This document shows positions 61,659 through 64,000 of a stretch of 64,000 bases of DNA, piece by piece (positions within the stretch are counted from its first letter, which is position 1; the number at the start of each line of letters is the position of its first letter). The stretch is taken from positions 28,799 to 92,798 of the forward strand of contig NZ_KI421414.1 in the NCBI RefSeq assembly GCF_000472285.1. Direction: 5' to 3'. This stretch comes from Desulfuromonas sp. TF. Lineage in GTDB: Bacteria > Desulfobacterota > Desulfuromonadia > Desulfuromonadales > ATBO01. The position numbers and the translations under genes are program-made. The notes below the pieces were generated by a model. It did not search any database and was not told where the DNA came from. It saw nothing but the letters and a program-made list of their open reading frames with translations.

Positions 61659-61752
61659 CGGGACGCGGGACGCGGGATGCGGGACGCGTAAAAAATTCAT
61701 TTATCCTCTTGTCCTTTGTCGCGGGTCTCTCGTCCCTCGTCCTTCGTCCCGG
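61659..61752. repeat. Inverted heptad array, CGGGACG / GTCNNNN family
   Basis: Left arm 61659-61686: CGGGACG, CGGGACG, CGGGATG, CGGGACG. Right arm 61711-61752: six strictly phased heptads all starting GTC, ending GTCCTTC and GTCCCGG. About 24 AT-rich bases lie between. It fills the yicC-gmk gap and ends 7 bases before the gmk start. Confidence 0.87.
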
Positions 61753-61759
61753 TATCTCT

Positions 61760-62383
61760 ATGACACGTGAAGGAATTTTATTCGTAATTTCGGCTCCTTC
61801 CGGAGCGGGGAAGACGTCTCTCTGCAAGGAAATCATTGACTTTTTCCCGGAGCTGCGGCATTCTGTTTCCTACACCACGCGTCCTCCAAGGCTCGGCGAG
61901 ACGGACGGGGAGGACTACCATTTCATTTCCCGCGAAACCTTCTCCGCAATGGTGGCAGAAGGTGCCTTTGCCGAGTGGGCCGAAGTTCACGGCAACTGCT
62001 ACGGCACCGCGATAAGCACCTTGGAAAGCTGCCGCGCCGCCGGTCGGGATGTTTTGCTCGACATCGACTGCCAAGGGGCTGCGGAGTTGAAGAAGTCCCG
62101 GCGGCAGGGGGTATTCATTTTCATCCTTCCCCCCAGTTTCGACGAACTGCGGCGCCGCCTTCGGGGGCGCAATACCGATGCTCCTGAGATTATCGAAAGG
62201 CGCATTGCCAATGCGCGGGGAGAAATCCGGGAGGCGGTTTGGTATGATTATCTGGTGATCAACGAAGAATTACCGATCGCCCTTGAACAGTTGAAGGCCA
62301 TTATCATCGCCGAAAGGTGTCGAAACCCCCGGCTGCTTTCCACGATCACTGAAATATTTGGGACAGGTGAGAGTGACAAGTGA
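61760..62383 (+). CDS. gmk: Guanylate kinase
   Basis: Phosphorylates GMP to GDP. 207 residues: P-loop VISAPSGAGKTSLCKEII, GMP-binding SVSYTTRPPRLGETDGEDYHF and EWAEVHGNCYGT, DIDCQGAAELKKS, and the lid RNTDAPEIIERRI. ATG 61760 starts MTREGILFVISAPSG as in homologues; the upstream open frame runs through the heptad array. The array supplies no usual ribosome site, so expression may depend on coupling or a weak site. Confidence 0.96.
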   Translation: MTREGILFVISAPSGAGKTSLCKEIIDFFPELRHSVSYTTRPPRLGETDGEDYHFISRETFSAMVAEGAFAEWAEVHGNCYGTAISTLESCRAAGRDVLLDIDCQGAAELKKSRRQGVFIFILPPSFDELRRRLRGRNTDAPEIIERRIANARGEIREAVWYDYLVINEELPIALEQLKAIIIAERCRNPRLLSTITEIFGTGESDK

Positions 62384-62418
62384 CCACGTCATTTTTTTAA
62401 AAGGAGAACATTTCACCA

Positions 62419-62625
62419 ATGGCACGTATTACGGTAGAAGATTGTCTCGACCAGATCCCCAACAGATTTCTGCTGGTCATGGTGGCAGCCAAGAGGGCCA
62501 AGCAGCTTTACAAAGGCGCCCAGCCTCTGATCGAGAACAAGGCCGGCAACAAGAAGATCGTTCTGGGCCTCAGGGAAATAGCCGCCGGCAGAATCGAATA
62601 CCAGCTTCCTTCCCGCAAAAGATAA
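62419..62625 (+). CDS. rpoZ: RNA polymerase omega subunit
   Basis: 68 residues: [31 protein letters not shown] and [19 protein letters not shown] match the omega family, which helps fold beta prime. AAAAGGAGA lies about 11 bases before the ATG. In the usual gmk-rpoZ-spoT order. A strong terminator follows. Confidence 0.96.
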   Translation: MARITVEDCLDQIPNRFLLVMVAAKRAKQLYKGAQPLIENKAGNKKIVLGLREIAAGRIEYQLPSRKR

Positions 62626-62645
62626 TTCGTCCGCGACCCCGATAT

Positions 62646-62676
62646 GGCAGACGGCTTGAGGGTCGTCTGCCTTTTT
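62646..62676 (+). terminator. Rho-independent terminator after rpoZ
   Basis: GGCAGACG (62646-62653) pairs perfectly with CGTCTGCC (62664-62671) around a 10-base loop, followed by TTTTT. This closes the yicC-gmk-rpoZ unit; the RelA/SpoT gene probably has its own promoter in the 87 bases that follow. Confidence 0.85.
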
Positions 62677-62763
62677 GCGCCATTTTCTCCCCAACAGGCT
62701 CTACACGACTGAGGGGTTGTAATGCCCGGGTCGTTGCTGACCCAGTCTCCGGGTAGAGTCGCC

Positions 62764-64000
62764 ATGGTTCGTTTAGACGATATCCTCGAAAAGATTCTCT
62801 CCTACAATGCCGACGCCGACCTCGATGCCGTGCGTAAGGCTTATGTATTCAGCGCCAAGGTCCATCAAGGCCAGATGCGTCTCTCCGGAGAGCCTTACCT
62901 TACCCACCCCATGGAAGTTGCCTTTATTCTCGCTCAGTTGCGGATGGACGTGCCCACCGTCGTGACAGGGCTGCTTCACGATACCATCGAAGACACTCTC
63001 ACAACAGTGGAGGAACTGCGTACACTCTTCGGCGAAGAAGTGGCCGAACTGGTGGACGGGGTCACGAAGATCGGCAAGATCACCTTCCGTACCAGTGAAG
63101 AACGCCAGGCGGAAAACTTTCGGAAAATGCTCCTGGCCATGGCCCGGGATATCCGGGTGGTTCTGGTGAAGCTGACCGACCGGCTGCACAACATGCGCAC
63201 CCTCGATCACCACCCTGAGGCCCGCCAGCGCCGTATTGCCCAGGAAACCCTCGATATCTACGCTCCTCTTGCAAACAGGCTGGGGATCAGCTGGATCAAG
63301 AGCGAACTGGAAGATCTGGCCTTCCGTTATCTCCAGCCGGAGATCTTCTACGACCTGGTCGCCAAGGTGGCCAAGAAGAAGAAGGAGCGGGAAAAATACA
63401 TCCGGGAGGTGAAGGAGTATATCGAGACAAAGCTGGCGGAGCAGGGGATCAAAGGTGAGCTTTCCGGACGCTCGAAGCACCTGTACTCCATTTATCTCAA
63501 GATGGAGCGGCAGGGGATCGATTTCGATCAAGTCTATGATCTGATCGCTTTTCGCATCATTGTCGAGAGCATCCGCGACTGCTATGCGGTTCTGGGGATC
63601 ATCCATTCGGCCTGGAAACCGATCCCCGGCCGCTTCAAGGACTACATTGCCATGCCAAAGGCCAATATGTACCAGTCGCTGCATTCGACGGTGATCGGCC
63701 CTTTCGGCGAGAGGATGGAGGTCCAGATCAGGACCGAGGATATGCACCGGGTGGCCGAAGAGGGGATTGCCGCCCACTGGAAGTATAAAGAGGGGAAGGC
63801 GGAATCCGACACCCAGGAGCGGGACGACAAGCGTTTCGGCTGGCTGCGGCAGATGCTTGAGTGGCAGCAGGAGCTCAAGGATTCCAAGGAATTCATGGAC
63901 ACCGTGCGGGTCGATCTCTTCCCTGAAGAAGTCTACGTATTTACTCCAAACGGTGATGTAAAGGAGCTGCCGAAGGGCGCCAGCCCCATCGATTTCGCCT
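62764..64000 (+). CDS. spoT: Bifunctional (p)ppGpp synthetase/hydrolase (RelA/SpoT family), 5' part
   Basis: Makes and degrades the stringent-response alarmone. The frame is open to the right window edge; about 412 of some 720 residues are seen. HD hydrolase domain (about 25-180) with GLLHDTIEDT and KLTDRLHNMRTL, so hydrolase activity is likely kept. Synthetase domain (about 230-345) with GRSKHLYSIYLKM, DLIAFRIIV and KPIPGRFKDYIAMPKANMYQSLH. The TGS domain begins at VYVFTPNGDVKELPKG. ATG 62764 follows a weak GGGTAG. Confidence 0.95.
   Translation, partial: MVRLDDILEKILSYNADADLDAVRKAYVFSAKVHQGQMRLSGEPYLTHPMEVAFILAQLRMDVPTVVTGLLHDTIEDTLTTVEELRTLFGEEVAELVDGVTKIGKITFRTSEERQAENFRKMLLAMARDIRVVLVKLTDRLHNMRTLDHHPEARQRRIAQETLDIYAPLANRLGISWIKSELEDLAFRYLQPEIFYDLVAKVAKKKKEREKYIREVKEYIETKLAEQGIKGELSGRSKHLYSIYLKMERQGIDFDQVYDLIAFRIIVESIRDCYAVLGIIHSAWKPIPGRFKDYIAMPKANMYQSLHSTVIGPFGERMEVQIRTEDMHRVAEEGIAAHWKYKEGKAESDTQERDDKRFGWLRQMLEWQQELKDSKEFMDTVRVDLFPEEVYVFTPNGDVKELPKGASPIDFA

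Overview
The window looks like a chromosomal segment of a Gram-negative deltaproteobacterium, most likely Desulfuromonadales (Geobacter/Desulfuromonas-like). The basis is gene content and order (prfB-lysS-lolC-lolD-bamA-skp-lpxD-fabZ-lpxA-Gfo/Idh-DegT-lpxB-msbA-waaA-lpxK) and protein-level resemblance; no database search was possible. Nearly all genes are on the + strand and many overlap by 1-4 bases, as in long operons.

Layout. 1-2350: translation genes (prfB 3' part, lysS). 2437-7355: envelope assembly (LolC/E-LolD lipoprotein release, BamA, Skp). 7366-18071: lipid A and Kdo (lpxD, fabZ, lpxA, a gnnA/gnnB-like pair suggesting a 2,3-diaminoglucose lipid A, lpxB, msbA, a DUF374 acyltransferase, waaA, lpxK, a Trm112 protein). 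18143-33571: LPS inner core (heptosyltransferases, WaaP-type kinase, glycosyltransferases, methyltransferases, a two-domain kinase fusion, a GT-C membrane protein, and the ADP-heptose genes gmhA, hldE, gmhB around an uncharacterised conserved gene). 33778-42277: nucleotide-sugar supply (TviB-type dehydrogenase, dTDP-rhamnose rfbBDAC, GDP-mannose manC/manB). 42508-58244: a Wzx/Wzy O-antigen cluster with Wzz, flippase, polymerase, glycosyltransferases, a three-gene UDP-6-deoxy-L-HexNAc pathway, and pglC/D/E/F-like genes for a diNAcBac-type first sugar; its centre (about 43.9-53.7 kb) is clearly AT-rich. 58410-64000: galE, ugd, then housekeeping yicC, gmk, rpoZ and the start of a RelA/SpoT gene.

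The most unusual content is a set of short repeat elements. At least eleven places carry degenerate tandem repeats with a strict 7-nt period, usually as two inverted arms. The heptad differs between copies (AAGCTNN, GTGAGGN, GTCACGC, AAAGGTT, GTCATTT, CGGGACG types) but the architecture is the same. One copy (40460-40935), between manC and manB, encloses an intact gene for a four-helix-bundle (S23/IVP-like) protein. A second, of a different heptad family (31367-31500), encloses what looks like the first codons of a decayed gene of the same protein family. Three copies lie in frame inside rfbB, rfbD and manC, adding about 17-29 residues to each enzyme. I propose that these are one class of mobile element: a four-helix-bundle gene with heptad-array ends, plus shorter derivatives lacking the gene. 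This is inference; no transposition mechanism is visible. No array was seen in the AT-rich O-antigen island.

No rRNA, tRNA, CRISPR array, intact insertion sequence or phage gene was recognised.
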